Shown: positions 8,040-16,306, numbered from the stretch's first letter. The stretch: 64,000 bases of DNA from Chloroflexota bacterium (GCA_026710655.1 JAPOQN010000016.1:62001-126000); one strand, 5' to 3'. Numbers and translations: made by a program. Notes: a model not told the origin generated them from the letters alone.

Positions 8040-8048
8040 GGCCGAGTC

Positions 8049-8543
8049 ATGGCGCCCGATAGCGAAGAGCCGCGCCTCTCCCACCTCGACGACCGGGGCG
8101 GCGCGCGCATGGTCGATGTCTCCGGCAAGGCGGTGACCACGCGGGAGGCAGTGGCGGAGGGGTTCGTCGCCATGCGTCCGGAGACGCTGGCGCTCATCCA
8201 GGAGGGGGGCCTGCCCAAAGGCGACGTGCTCGCGGTGGCGCGGGTGGCGGGCATCCAGGCGGCGAAGCGCACGAGCGAGCTGATCCCGATGTGCCACCCC
8301 CTGCCCATCTCGGCCGTCGCTATCGCCCTCGATCCCGTCGGCGACGCCCGCCTGCGGGTCGAGGCGACGGTGCGCACGGAAGGACGGACGGGCGTCGAGA
8401 TGGAGGCGCTGACGGCGGTCGGCGTGGCCGCCCTCACGGTCTACGACATGTGCAAGGCGGTCGACCGGGGGATGCGCATCGAAGGGGTACGGCTGCTGGA
8501 GAAGCGCGGCGGCAAGAGCGGGGAGTGGCGCGCGGAGGGGTAG
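8049..8543 (+). CDS. moaC: Cyclic pyranopterin monophosphate synthase
   Basis: A 164-residue MoaC, second enzyme of molybdenum-cofactor synthesis. It converts the MoaA product into cyclic pyranopterin monophosphate. Signatures: [19 protein letters not shown], then [11 protein letters not shown], then [20 protein letters not shown] with the catalytic residues, and the C-terminal [10 protein letters not shown]. Length and order are canonical. No other moa gene is in the window. Confidence 0.97.
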   Translation: MAPDSEEPRLSHLDDRGGARMVDVSGKAVTTREAVAEGFVAMRPETLALIQEGGLPKGDVLAVARVAGIQAAKRTSELIPMCHPLPISAVAIALDPVGDARLRVEATVRTEGRTGVEMEALTAVGVAALTVYDMCKAVDRGMRIEGVRLLEKRGGKSGEWRAEG

Positions 8544-8576
8544 AGATTCCCTGGATGTCCCTCGGTGGCGGGCAAG

Positions 8577-8759
8577 CTACCTGGTGTGCGTCGGCGGAGG
8601 TTCGGTGAATCGCTCGCCTCGCTGTTCCGCCTCGACCCGGCGTTGGTTCCAGGCTCGCCACTCCCGGTGGGCCTCCGCTCGGCCCTCTGCGCGGCCTTCG
8701 GCGCGGCGCTGTTCGCGGATTCGCTCCAGGCCCTCTTCCAGCCGTCGCGCGATAACCAC
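8577..8759 (-). CDS. Small charged coiled-coil protein, partial tandem duplicate
   Basis: A 60-residue ORF (IARRLEEGLERIREQRRAEGRA…) that repeats the C-terminal third of the next gene upstream (8777–9253). The GTG at 8759 follows a strong GGAGGAGG (~8766–8773) and starts 17 bases after that gene's TAG, so it could be translated by coupling. It lacks the membrane segments of the full copy. RAEG units form a charged helix. Likely a duplication by-product that remained open. Confidence 0.5.
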   Translation of the reverse strand: MVIARRLEEGLERIREQRRAEGRAEGRAEAHREWRAWNQRRVEAEQRGERFTEPPPTHTR

Positions 8760-8776
8760 GATGCTCCTCCTCCGAG

Positions 8777-9253
8777 CTACTCGGTGTCGTCCGGCGGGAG
8801 CTCCGAGAACGACTCTCCCTGCGCCTCAGCTTCCAGCCGCCGCGCGTTCCATGCTCGCCACGCCGTGTTCGCCTCTGCCCGGCCCTCCGCCCGGCCCTCC
8901 GCCCGACCTTCAGCCCGGCGCTGTTCGCGGATTCGCTCCAGGCCTTCTTCCAATCGTCGCGCGATAACCACGATGCTCCTCCCGATCTCAGTGAGCGCCA
9001 GTGCGGCTGCCGCTGCCGTGATGGTCAGGGGCGCTGTATCCGACCATACCCCGAGGGTCGCGTCGAGGAGCGACCCGCTGTCGTTGAAGGCTCGCAAGGC
9101 TGCGAGCGCCATGCCCGTGAAGAACAGGCCAACGAAGATGACGAAGTAGGTGTCCCGCGTCTGCCGTTGCACGCTCCATATCGACTCCCGGTCCTGCGGC
9201 TGTTCCAGTTGCGGCCCCCGCGTTCGTGCCCGCGGGTGAGCGCGGAACAGCAA
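8777..9253 (-). CDS. Two-TM membrane protein with charged RAEG-repeat coiled coil
   Basis: 158 residues from a TTG start; other starts are possible. Two hydrophobic segments (TYFVIFVGLFFTGMALAAL and LTITAAAAALALTEIG) are followed by ARRLEEGLERIREQRRAEGRAEGRAEGRAE, a highly charged helix with three to four RAEG repeats, and an acidic tail. No family recognised. The C-terminal part is duplicated as the next small gene. A perfect 7-bp palindrome (9254–9270) with an embedded TATGCT (9266–9271, minus strand) lies just upstream and may be its promoter/operator. Confidence 0.55.
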   Translation of the reverse strand: MLFRAHPRARTRGPQLEQPQDRESIWSVQRQTRDTYFVIFVGLFFTGMALAALRAFNDSGSLLDATLGVWSDTAPLTITAAAAALALTEIGRSIVVIARRLEEGLERIREQRRAEGRAEGRAEGRAEANTAWRAWNARRLEAEAQGESFSELPPDDTE

Positions 9254-9322
9254 ATGCTTGCCTCAAGCATACCAAAGGCCAAAAGGAAGTTGCGACATTT
9301 GTGCGTCAAGAAACTGACGCGC

Positions 9323-10117
9323 TCAGCCCTCTCCCCAGATGTGTCGGATGGCGGTGGCGACGCCGTCCTCCAGGGCCGTTCCCGCGACCATGTTCGCCGC
9401 TGCCTGCACCGGCTCCGGTGCGTCGCCCATGGCCACGCCGAGGCCGGCCAGTTCGATCATGGGCAGGTCGACCTCGGTGTCGCCGAACGCCGCTGTTTCC
9501 GACGGCGGGATGCCGAGCGCGTCGCAGAGTCGGCGGAGCGCCGGGCCCTTGCCGGCGTCGGCGTGCGTGACCGCCACGATTTCTCGTCCGGCGCTGGTGA
9601 GGGCGCGCTCACCGCGCAGACCCGCGTCCCGCACGAGCGTCTCGAGGGCGGGGAAGGCGGGGTCGTCGGGGCCCGTGAAGGGGGCGACCACGTAGGCCCG
9701 GTCGAGGGCGGTCTTGGTCAGGCTCGCGACGGTCGCCGCGGGCCCCGTCACGGGCGCTTCCAAGGCCGGCAGCCGCCGGAACGCGCCAGCGGCCGTGCCG
9801 GCGACGACGCGCCAGTCGTGCTCGTCGCACAATCGGGCGAGGGCACGTGCCGCCTCGGGCGGCAGGGCGACCTGCGAGAGGGGTGTGCCGTCCGCATGGC
9901 GGATGTCGGCCCCGGCGGCGCTGATGACGGCGGTCATGGCGCCGGCGAGGGGGGCGAGCGTGGGCAGCGCGACCTCGTAGGGGCGCGCCGTCGCGGCGGC
10001 GATGCGCACGCCCTGCGCGGCCAGCCACTCGACCGCCTCGATGACCGCCGGCGAGAGCGTCCCGCTCGGCCCCACGAGCGTGCCGTCGATGTCGAAGGCG
10101 GCGAGGCGGTAGCGCAT
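9323..10117 (-). CDS. HAD-superfamily (Cof-type, IIB) phosphatase
   Basis: A 264-residue cytosolic haloacid-dehalogenase phosphatase: motif I FDIDGTL (residues 8–14, nucleophile D9), motif II near ISAAGADI, and motifs III/IV GKGPALRRLCDAL … FGDTEVDLPMIELAG. A C2-type cap between motifs II and III marks subclass IIB. Substrates are usually sugar or nucleotide phosphates. ATG 10117 is chosen over the in-frame GTG at 10126 because the −10 hexamer TATCGT (10125–10130) overlaps that GTG and lies 7 bases before this ATG. Confidence 0.88.
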   Translation of the reverse strand: MRYRLAAFDIDGTLVGPSGTLSPAVIEAVEWLAAQGVRIAAATARPYEVALPTLAPLAGAMTAVISAAGADIRHADGTPLSQVALPPEAARALARLCDEHDWRVVAGTAAGAFRRLPALEAPVTGPAATVASLTKTALDRAYVVAPFTGPDDPAFPALETLVRDAGLRGERALTSAGREIVAVTHADAGKGPALRRLCDALGIPPSETAAFGDTEVDLPMIELAGLGVAMGDAPEPVQAAANMVAGTALEDGVATAIRHIWGEG

Positions 10118-10139
10118 GGCCGTCACGATACGTGAAGCC

Positions 10140-11282
10140 TCAGGGGCCGCTTTCCGTAGCGGCCGCGAGCGTGGGGATGCCGTCGACGATCGTGACCGGC
10201 ACCAGCTCGTAACCGGCGACGCCTGCGGCCGTCAGCTCGACGAGGAGGATGGCGGAGTCGTTGGCGGGGTCCCAGAAGCCGTCGAAGACGAAGTTGCCAA
10301 GGCTGTAGGCGATGAGCCCGCCGCCGTACGCCTCCAGCGGCTGCAGGACGTGCGGGTGCGAGCCGATGACGAGCGTGGCGCCCGCGTCGATGGCCGCGCG
10401 CGCCTGCTCACGTTGCGCTGCGCTCGGTTCGGGCTCCCACTCCATGCCGAAGTGCAGCAGGACGACCACGAGGTCGGCATCGCGGCGGGCGGCAGCTATT
10501 TCCTCGGCCATCTTGGGGATGTCGAGCCAGGCGACACCGGGCGTGTCGCCCCTTGCGGCCCACGTGCTCGGGTCGTAGCCGCCGCGCTCGACGGGCACGG
10601 TCACGTACGCGAGGAACGCGATCGTCAGGCCCTCGCGCTCGATCGTGGCGGGGGCGTGCGCCGCCGCCCGGTTCGGTCCTGCGCCGGGGCTGAGGATGCC
10701 CGCCTCGGCGAGGAGCGCCCGCGTCTCCGCGAGGGACTCCGGGCCGAAGTCGAGGGAGTGGTTGTTGGCGAGCGAGACGAGGTCGATGCCCGCCAGCGCG
10801 AGCGCCTCCACGGCGATGGGCGGGGCGCGGAAGGTGTAGGCCTTGGGCGCGGGCGCGCCGGTCACGCCGATGGCGCTCTCGAGGTTGGCCACGGCGATGT
10901 CGGCCCCGGCGAGGATGTCCCGCACGCTGGCAAACGCCACCCCCGCGCCCTCCGCCTCCAGCCGGACGCCCACGCTGCGCCCGAGCATCACATCGCCGAC
11001 GGCTGCCAGCACCACGCGTGCGGGAGGCGGGGAGGGCGTGGGTGGAGGCGTGGGCGCGGGGCTCGGGGAGGCCGTAGCGGTCGGGGTTTGGGTGGCGGCG
11101 ACGGTGGGGGTGGCCGGCGCGGCAGTGGGGGTGAGGGTGGCCGGCGCAACCGTGGGGGATGGATCGGCGGTGGGCTCAGGGTCGCCCTCCGCGACGCACC
11201 CGCCCAGGGCAACCGCTGCGCCAGCCAACGCCGCCAGCAGGAACGCGCCCGCCCGACGGCTGCCTCCCCGGTCAGGCGCCAA
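10140..11282 (-). CDS. CapA-family metallophosphatase-like lipoprotein
   Basis: 380 residues. The N-terminus is a lipoprotein signal ending LGGC (Cys ~29), followed by a ~60-residue Pro/Thr/Ala stalk that spaces the enzyme from the membrane. The CapA/PgsA metallophosphoesterase-fold domain follows: AAVGDVMLGRS, VANLESAIG, LANNHSLDFG, LLHFGMEWE, GSHPHVLQP and AYSLGNFVFD. CapA is known from poly-γ-glutamate capsule synthesis, but no capBC genes are here. The TTG start at 11282 overlaps the radC stop by 11 bases with GAGGGA upstream, so expression is coupled to radC. Confidence 0.85.
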   Translation of the reverse strand: MAPDRGGSRRAGAFLLAALAGAAVALGGCVAEGDPEPTADPSPTVAPATLTPTAAPATPTVAATQTPTATASPSPAPTPPPTPSPPPARVVLAAVGDVMLGRSVGVRLEAEGAGVAFASVRDILAGADIAVANLESAIGVTGAPAPKAYTFRAPPIAVEALALAGIDLVSLANNHSLDFGPESLAETRALLAEAGILSPGAGPNRAAAHAPATIEREGLTIAFLAYVTVPVERGGYDPSTWAARGDTPGVAWLDIPKMAEEIAAARRDADLVVVLLHFGMEWEPEPSAAQREQARAAIDAGATLVIGSHPHVLQPLEAYGGGLIAYSLGNFVFDGFWDPANDSAILLVELTAAGVAGYELVPVTIVDGIPTLAAATESGP

Positions 11283-11979
11283 GCAGTCCCTCGCGCTTCA
11301 TGCTTACGTAGCGCTCGCCGGCGATCACGAGGTGGTCGTGCAGGGCGATCCCGAGGGCCTTGCCGGCTGCGGCGGCGTCGCGCGTCAGTTCGACGTCACG
11401 GACGCTCGGGGTGGCCCGTCCCGAGGGGTGGTTGTGGGCGAGGACGACGCTGGTGGCGTCGACCACGATCGCCTCGCGGAAGATGTCGCCCATGCGGAAG
11501 GCGATGGAGTGAATGCTCCCCGGGAGGGTCGTGGGCGTGCCCAGCAGGCGCCCGCCGCTGTCCGCGCAGAGGATGTGCAGCTCTTCGCGAGAGCGGCCCT
11601 GCAGCTGGCCGCGCAGGTACTCGAACACCGTCTCGGGGGAGGTGAGCAGGGGGCGGGCGTCTCCGTCGACGCGGGGCATGCGCCGCCCCAGCTCGATGGC
11701 GGCCGCGAGCTGCGCCGCCTTGGCCGGACCGAGCCCGCGCGTCCGCTGCAGCGCCTTCGCGTCCGTGCGCAGCAGGCCCCCCAGGCCGCCGTGCGCGTCG
11801 AGCAGGCTGCGGGCGAGGTCGATCACGTTCTCCCCGCGCGTGCCCGACCCGGCGATGATGGCGATGAGCTCGGCATCGCTGAGGACGGCCGGTCCGTGGC
11901 GCAGGAGCTTCTCGCGCGGGCGCTCGTCGCCTGCGAGGTCGCGGATGGTGCGGTAGCCGTCGGAGGCGCCCTCTGTCAT
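11272..11979 (-). CDS. radC: RadC/JAB-domain protein
   Basis: 235 residues. An N-terminal HhH region (RTRGLGPAKAAQLAAA, ~85–100) is followed by an MPN+/JAB metalloprotease-like domain with E in SREELHIL and the zinc motif AHNHPSGRATPSVRD (~178–192). RadC was once linked to DNA repair; its true reaction is unknown. Chromosomal setting and full length argue for the housekeeping form rather than a plasmid remnant. It lies 16 bases after the membrane-protein gene at 11996–12508 and overlaps capA. Confidence 0.93.
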   Translation of the reverse strand: MTEGASDGYRTIRDLAGDERPREKLLRHGPAVLSDAELIAIIAGSGTRGENVIDLARSLLDAHGGLGGLLRTDAKALQRTRGLGPAKAAQLAAAIELGRRMPRVDGDARPLLTSPETVFEYLRGQLQGRSREELHILCADSGGRLLGTPTTLPGSIHSIAFRMGDIFREAIVVDATSVVLAHNHPSGRATPSVRDVELTRDAAAAGKALGIALHDHLVIAGERYVSMKREGLLGA

Positions 11980-11995
11980 GCAGGCAACGGCCCGG

Positions 11996-12508
11996 TCAGC
12001 CGCGTTCGATCAGCAGGGGGTCGGGCTCGGGGGAAGATGAGTCGCCGCCATCATCGGGGGGCTCGCCCGCGCCCTCGGGCGGCTCCTGCTTCCGGACGAC
12101 AACGGCGATCATGGAGGACGGGTAGTACTCGACTTCCACGTAGTCGCCCTGACTGACCGTGAGGTGCTGCACGCGGTCGAGGCGGATGATCTTGTCGTGG
12201 TCGATCCGCAGGTAGTTGCTGCGGCTCCCCAGGTCGAAACGCCGCCAGTGGCGCGTGATGAAGCCAGACAGCATGCGTGTGCCGCGACGCAGGTCGTTGA
12301 TCGCGCCGAGACCCTGGTACCCGAACAAGGCGCCGAAGATCAGGAGTAAAGCCGGCAGGATCCAGCCGTTGCCGTCGCCCGTCACCTCGATGATGAGCAG
12401 GTAGAGCCCTCCAGCCAGCGCCGCCAGGAAGAGCGGCGTCCAGATGATGGCCGTGCGTAGCAGCTCCCGCCGTGTCTGTCGCAGCCTGTCGGTGCGTTCG
12501 ACGGTCAC
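11996..12508 (-). CDS. Two-TM membrane protein with cytosolic β domain
   Basis: 170 residues from GTG 12508, overlapping the stop of the LysM gene by 4 bases (GTGA). Hydrophobic segments ~20–42 (AIIWTPLFLAALAGGLYLLI) and ~50–70 (WILPALLLIFGALFGYQG) precede a small β-rich domain (YLRIDHDKIIRLDRVQHLTVSQGDYVEVEYYP) and an acidic Pro-rich tail. The β region looks PH-like (bPH), but I cannot assign a family. The context suggests a cell-envelope operon. Confidence 0.6.
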   Translation of the reverse strand: MTVERTDRLRQTRRELLRTAIIWTPLFLAALAGGLYLLIIEVTGDGNGWILPALLLIFGALFGYQGLGAINDLRRGTRMLSGFITRHWRRFDLGSRSNYLRIDHDKIIRLDRVQHLTVSQGDYVEVEYYPSSMIAVVVRKQEPPEGAGEPPDDGGDSSSPEPDPLLIERG

Positions 12509-12996
12509 GGTCGCGGCACCAGGATTGTCTGACCGATCTGGAGGGCGGCCGGATCGAGGCCGGGGTTCAGCTCAAGGATTGCCTCGACGGTGACGTCGAA
12601 GGTCACGGCGATGTCGGAGAGCGTGTCACCCGCGACGATCTCGTACTCGATGGCGGCGGCCGGTTCGGGGGTGGGGGTGGGCTCGGGGGCCGGTGTCGGC
12701 TGGGGTGTGGCCACGGGCGTCGGTTGGGGTGTGGGTGGAGGCTGCGTCGCCGTGGCGACCGGCTCGGGGGTGTCCGTGGGCTCGGGGGGCGCGGTTGGCT
12801 CCTCGGTGGCGTCGGCGGTGCCGGCGGGACGCACGGGTTCGGCCTGGCTCGCGCTCTCCGGCGGACGCAGCACCAGGAAGAGCGCCAGGAAGGAGCCCAG
12901 CACGAGGGCCGCGATGGAGCCCCGGTAGGCCCAGGCCGAGGGCGTCGCTCGCTCGGGTGGATCAGGCTCGTGGTGGGCCTGCGGTTCGTCGCTCAC
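12505..12996 (-). CDS. Membrane-anchored LysM protein with Pro/Thr stalk
   Basis: 163 residues. A single TM helix (~25–45, GSIAALVLGSFLALFLVL) is followed by a ~60-residue stalk of TPEP/PTP repeats and one C-terminal LysM domain (YEIVAGDTLSDIAVTFDVTVEAILELNP…QIGQTILVPRP) that binds GlcNAc polymers of peptidoglycan. The N-in topology puts LysM outside. The GTG start is fixed by a TAGGCT −10 (13004–13009) ending 7 bases upstream. It is first in the run LysM–membrane protein–radC–capA. Confidence 0.88.
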   Translation of the reverse strand: MSDEPQAHHEPDPPERATPSAWAYRGSIAALVLGSFLALFLVLRPPESASQAEPVRPAGTADATEEPTAPPEPTDTPEPVATATQPPPTPQPTPVATPQPTPAPEPTPTPEPAAAIEYEIVAGDTLSDIAVTFDVTVEAILELNPGLDPAALQIGQTILVPRP

Positions 12997-13041
12997 GAGA
13001 GCGAGCCTACCACCCTCCCAGCCCCACGCGCCCGTCGGGAC

Positions 13042-13638
13042 TCAACCCGTGGCGGTCCGCCTCCGGCTCCGCAGGCGGCGCGGGCGGCCGTGTTCGCGGA
13101 GCTGTTCGCGGAAGGCGCCCAGGCGCGCCTCGCCCCAGGTACGGAAGCGCTCCGCTACGTCGTCGCCCGCCGTCAGGCGGTCGATGGCGAAGGCGCTCCA
13201 GGCGATGGCGGCATGGCCGGCGGCCCCCGTCGCGAGCACCTCGTCGAGCGCCTCCGGGAGCGTCGAGCCCTGCTGGTCGAGGGTGTGGCGGGCGAGGTAG
13301 CGGACGCGCGCCCGCTCGCCCTCAGGCGGCGATGGAAGGTCCAGCGTGATCGTCGCCGCCCACACCGAGAAGGGGACGTGGCGGGGCGGGAAGGTGTCCA
13401 TGGGAATCTCCACCGACTCCACCTCGAGGAAGTCAGGCAGCACGATCGTCGTGAGCTCGCGGCTGCCGGGCGTCGTGGCGACCGTCGTGGCCGCTTCGAG
13501 GGGCGCCGCCAGGCTCACGTCGGCGAGGGCACGGGTAATGTGGCGGTCGAGCTCGGCGTCGCTCCAGCGGGAGGCGTCCGGGTCGAGGTCGCGCAGGTCG
13601 CTGCGGACGCGGTCGCGGATGTCGGTCAGGGTCGTCAT
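13042..13638 (-). CDS. Phage-type head–tail adaptor (connector) protein
   Basis: 198 residues from ATG 13638. The N-terminal half, TLTDIRDRVRSDLRDLDPDASRWSDAELDRHITRA, is the helical pattern of gp6-like adaptors, where W-S-D-x-E-L-D-x-x-I is characteristic. A β-rich middle (TIVLPDFLEVESVEIP) and a helical C-terminus with a strongly basic end follow. In phages this protein forms the ring under the portal. The portal homologue lies 1.2 kb away on the opposite strand. G+C and codon use match the host neighbours. Family similarity is from memory. Confidence 0.65.
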   Translation of the reverse strand: MTTLTDIRDRVRSDLRDLDPDASRWSDAELDRHITRALADVSLAAPLEAATTVATTPGSRELTTIVLPDFLEVESVEIPMDTFPPRHVPFSVWAATITLDLPSPPEGERARVRYLARHTLDQQGSTLPEALDEVLATGAAGHAAIAWSAFAIDRLTAGDDVAERFRTWGEARLGAFREQLREHGRPRRLRSRRRTATG

Positions 13639-13703
13639 GGGGCGGCACGATGGCGGGGCCGCCACCCAGTGCGAAGGCCGCGGTGTCACCGGGGCGGCGT
13701 CGG

Positions 13704-14363
13704 TTAGCCGGAGGCGACCAGCCGGTAGCCCACGTTGCGGACGGTCTCGATGAAGGTGTGGCCCTGGATCTCGATCTTCGAGCGGATGCGCCGGATGTGA
13801 ACGTCGACCGTGCGCGCCCCGCCGAAGTAGTCGTAGCCCCAGACGCGGTTCAGCAGTTGCTCGCGGGTGGAGACGCGGCCCGCGTTCATGGCCAGATAGC
13901 GGAGCAGCTCGTACTCCTTGAAGGTGAGCACGACCGCCTCGCCCGCCACCGTCACACGGTAGTTGGCGAGGTCGATGGTAAGGACGCCGCAGCGCACGAA
14001 GTTCTCGGTGTCGATGCCGTGGCGGCGGTAGAGGGCGCGCTCGACACGGCGGCGAAGCTCGCCGGGGGCCGCGGGCAGCACGATGAAGTCGTCGGCGGGC
14101 GAGTCGAACGGCATGCGGTCGAGCTGGTCCTCGCCGCAGGCGTGCAGGAGGACGAGGTCGTGCTCGCCGGAAGCCGCCGCCAGCCGGTCGATGGCCGTGC
14201 TGGAGAGGTCACGCAGGTCGAGCAGGAGCACGCCGGTGAAGTCGCGCTCGATCTCCCCGAGCCTCGCGGGCTCGAGCACGGTCGTGCTGAGCCCCGCCCC
14301 CTCCAGCTCGGGCGTGAGGGCGAGCAGATCCGGCTGGCCGCTGACGATCAGGACGGCGTTCAC
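13704..14363 (-). CDS. OmpR-type response regulator with degenerate receiver
   Basis: 219 residues. The C-terminal winged helix is typical of OmpR/PhoB (LTFKEYELLRYLAMNAGRVSTREQLLNRVWGYDY, ARTVDVHIRRIRSKIE). The N-terminal ~115 residues have a receiver-like β/α pattern, but the acidic pair after strand 1 is absent (VSGQPDLLAL). The β3 Asp may survive in LLLDLRDL. The invariant Lys-Pro is replaced (FIVLPAAPGEL), so phosphorylation is doubtful. No histidine kinase is nearby. GTG 14363 is leaderless, with TATACT 7 bases upstream. Confidence 0.88.
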   Translation of the reverse strand: MNAVLIVSGQPDLLALTPELEGAGLSTTVLEPARLGEIERDFTGVLLLDLRDLSSTAIDRLAAASGEHDLVLLHACGEDQLDRMPFDSPADDFIVLPAAPGELRRRVERALYRRHGIDTENFVRCGVLTIDLANYRVTVAGEAVVLTFKEYELLRYLAMNAGRVSTREQLLNRVWGYDYFGGARTVDVHIRRIRSKIEIQGHTFIETVRNVGYRLVASG

Positions 14364-14370
14364 ACGCCCC

Positions 14371-14376
14371 AGTATA
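14371..14376 (-). promoter_or_regulatory. −10 element of the response-regulator gene
   Basis: Minus-strand TATACT with 7 bases to GTG 14363. It selects this GTG as the start. Confidence 0.65.
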
Positions 14377-14429
14377 GGCAGCAGGTGCCCTCCGGCATGC
14401 GTCTCTGTGTTACCGACGGGTTACAAGTG

Positions 14430-14753
14430 CTACGCCGCGGGCTCGATGACGGCGGACATACTGCCCACGCTGATCTCCATCAACGGGTCAGGACCGTAGG
14501 CGTGGATCTGGTCCTGCTTCAGCCGGCACTCGTCCTTCGCGCCCGTCATCAGGATCGCCTGGCCCTGGCTGTCGACGACGGAGGCGATCCCGAACGCCTT
14601 CTCGCGCGAGTAGCCGAACAGGTCCCCGAGCATGCGGATGACGTACTGGTAGGTGTGGCTGTCGTCGTCGAGCAGGATGAGGTGGCAGGGCTGCTCAAGC
14701 TCTTCCTCGACCTCGGGCTGCTCGACGATCTCGGGGAGGCTGGGGGTGGTCAC
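14430..14753 (-). CDS. ClpS-like adaptor (divergent paralogue)
   Basis: 107 residues. The core HLILLDDDSHTYQYVIRMLGDLFGYSREKAFGIASVVDSQGQAILMTG has the ClpS fold pattern with DDDSHTY in place of the usual NDDYT/NDDHN. ClpS delivers N-degron substrates to ClpA/ClpC. The acidic N-terminus (EQPEVEEELEQP) is longer than usual. The start is set at GTG 14753 by TACAGT (14760–14765) ending 6 bases upstream; in-frame extension would read through Pro/Gly-rich junk. A second, more canonical clpS is at 54.1–54.5 kb. Confidence 0.75.
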   Translation of the reverse strand: MTTPSLPEIVEQPEVEEELEQPCHLILLDDDSHTYQYVIRMLGDLFGYSREKAFGIASVVDSQGQAILMTGAKDECRLKQDQIHAYGPDPLMEISVGSMSAVIEPAA

Positions 14754-14759
14754 CCGGGC

Positions 14760-14765
14760 ACTGTA
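14760..14765 (-). promoter_or_regulatory. −10 element of the ClpS-like gene
   Basis: Minus-strand TACAGT, 6 bases before GTG 14753. Confidence 0.55.
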
Positions 14766-14871
14766 GCGAGGGGCGGCGGAGAGCGGCAAGGCGGTGGGGC
14801 TGCCACGGGGGGCTTCGAGTTCCGGGGGCGACGCCCCACGGTTCGGCGAATCCTCGCCCCGGAGTCCGCCC

Positions 14872-16185
14872 GTGCCCGACACCCCCTTCCCCCTCCAGCT
14901 GCGCGCCCTCGACCAGGACCGCCTGCGCCGCTACCGCGAGCACCTCGCCTTCTACGAGGGCGACCAGTGGGCGGGACGCGCCCGTCGCGGCGAACGCCGC
15001 CTCGTGCTCAACTACGCCCGCGCGTTCGTCGACAAGATCACCAGCTACCTGTTCGAGGGCCACGCCCTGCAGGTGCGCCCCCGCGATCCCCTCGATCGCG
15101 CCGCCACGGAACGCGCGCGGGCGGCCGAGCAGGCCTGGCGCGCCGTCGAAGCGGCCAACGGCCTCGAGCGGCTCGACTTCGAGACGGAGCTCGACTGCGC
15201 CGTGCTCGGCGATGCCGCCTACAAGGTCACGTGGGACGTGGAGGAGGGGCGCGTGCGCATCTCCGCGCCCGACGTGCAGGGCATCTTCGTCTGGCGCGCC
15301 CCCGACGACAGCTCGCGCATCGAGGCGGTGGCCTCGCAGTACGCCGCCGGCGGGACGCCCCTCGCCACCGCCGCCCTGCCCCTCTCCCCCGCGGCCGTCG
15401 AGAACCTGGTGACCGAGCACTGGACGGCGGAGACGTTCGAGCTGTGGCGCGGGGCCGAGCTGGAGCGCCGCGAGGCGAACCCGTACGGGTTCATCCCCTT
15501 CGTCGTCTTCCCCAACGTGAGCGAGCCGAAGCAGCCGTGGGGGTCGAGCGACATGGGCGCCCTCACCGAGCCCAACCGCGAGCTGAACCGCGCCTTCAGC
15601 CAGCTCAGCCAGATACTGGAGCTGTCGGGGAACCCCATCGCCGTGCTCGAGGGGGTCGCCGGATCGCAGGACATCGCCGTCGAGCCGGGGGCCGTCTGGG
15701 AGGTGCCCGAACGCGCCCGCGCCTACCTGCTCGACCTGCTGCAGGGCGGCGGGGCCGCTCTCCACCGCGACTACATCGACCTCGTGTACCGCACCCTGCA
15801 TGACCTCGGGGAGTCGCCCCGCACGGCCTTCGGGCAGAACCCCGCGGGCCTGAGCGGGGTCGCCCTCAACGTCGAGCTCGACCCGGTGGCGCGCAAGGTG
15901 GCGCGCAAGCGGCTCATCCGCACGCCCGTCTACGAGCGCCGCGCCATGCTCGCCCTGCGCCTGCTGTCGCGCTACGAGGGCCTGGCCATCGACGGCCTGC
16001 AGGCGGAGGCCCTGTGGGGACCCGTCCTCCCCGCCGACCGCTCCCGCCAGGTCGCCGACGAGCGCTCACTGGTCGAGGCGGGCATCCGCTCGCGCCGCAC
16101 CGCCGCCGAGCGCCTCGGCTCCGACGACCCCGAGGCCGAATGGGCACGCGTCCAGGAAGAGAGCGCTACCTTGCCGGGAGGGTAA
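14872..16185 (+). CDS. Phage portal protein (SPP1 gp6-like)
   Basis: A 437-residue full-length portal. The N-terminal RRYREHLAFYEGDQW and NYARAFVDKITSYLFEG (~50–66), the middle LDCAVLGDAAYKVTWD and the channel region are typical of the SPP1 gp6 type. ESPRTAFGQNPAGLSGVAL and a long C-terminal helix with MLALRLLSRYEG follow. In phage it is the dodecameric DNA gate. GTG 14872 with GGAG 7–8 bases upstream is preferred over the in-frame ATG at 14794, which encodes Gly/Ser/Pro-rich sequence. No stops, frameshifts or composition change; no other phage genes adjoin except the adaptor at 13.0–13.6 kb. Confidence 0.85.
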   Translation: MPDTPFPLQLRALDQDRLRRYREHLAFYEGDQWAGRARRGERRLVLNYARAFVDKITSYLFEGHALQVRPRDPLDRAATERARAAEQAWRAVEAANGLERLDFETELDCAVLGDAAYKVTWDVEEGRVRISAPDVQGIFVWRAPDDSSRIEAVASQYAAGGTPLATAALPLSPAAVENLVTEHWTAETFELWRGAELERREANPYGFIPFVVFPNVSEPKQPWGSSDMGALTEPNRELNRAFSQLSQILELSGNPIAVLEGVAGSQDIAVEPGAVWEVPERARAYLLDLLQGGGAALHRDYIDLVYRTLHDLGESPRTAFGQNPAGLSGVALNVELDPVARKVARKRLIRTPVYERRAMLALRLLSRYEGLAIDGLQAEALWGPVLPADRSRQVADERSLVEAGIRSRRTAAERLGSDDPEAEWARVQEESATLPGG

Positions 16186-16273
16186 GCGGGGTAGGGTTCA
16201 AGCGGCCTTTGACGACCCGTGCCGAAAACGGGACACTAACAGGGACATCGCCAGTGAGCGTATCGCTGGTTAG

Positions 16274-16303
16274 ACGCCCTCCCAGCCGGGAGGGCGTTTC
16301 TTT
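16274..16303 (+). terminator. Intrinsic terminator after the portal gene
   Basis: A 10-bp perfect stem ACGCCCTCCC/GGGAGGGCGT, loop AGCC, followed by TTTCTTT on the plus strand. It lies between the converging portal and NYN genes. Confidence 0.8.
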
Positions 16304-16306
16304 GCC

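Noticed and set aside
7303..8136. Long open frames antisense to lysA, and similar frames antisense to purM, pyrG, glnA, thiolase and lysC
   Set aside because: They are Arg/Ala/Gly/His-rich without recognisable motifs, and arise because high G+C codons make the complementary frames stop-poor. The sense frames carry full family signatures.
8880..8945. Repeated CCCTCCGCCCGG-type units as a DNA repeat element
   Set aside because: They are the minus-strand codons of the RAEG protein repeat and are explained by coding sequence.
11272..11979. radC as a marker of a plasmid or mobile region
   Set aside because: RadC is full length, in a colinear envelope-type operon with host-like composition, so a chromosomal housekeeping copy is simpler.
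13042..16185. Ordinary integrated prophage
   Set aside because: No integrase, attachment-site duplication, repressor, replication or lysis gene; the adaptor and portal are split by a response regulator and ClpS-like gene on the other strand.
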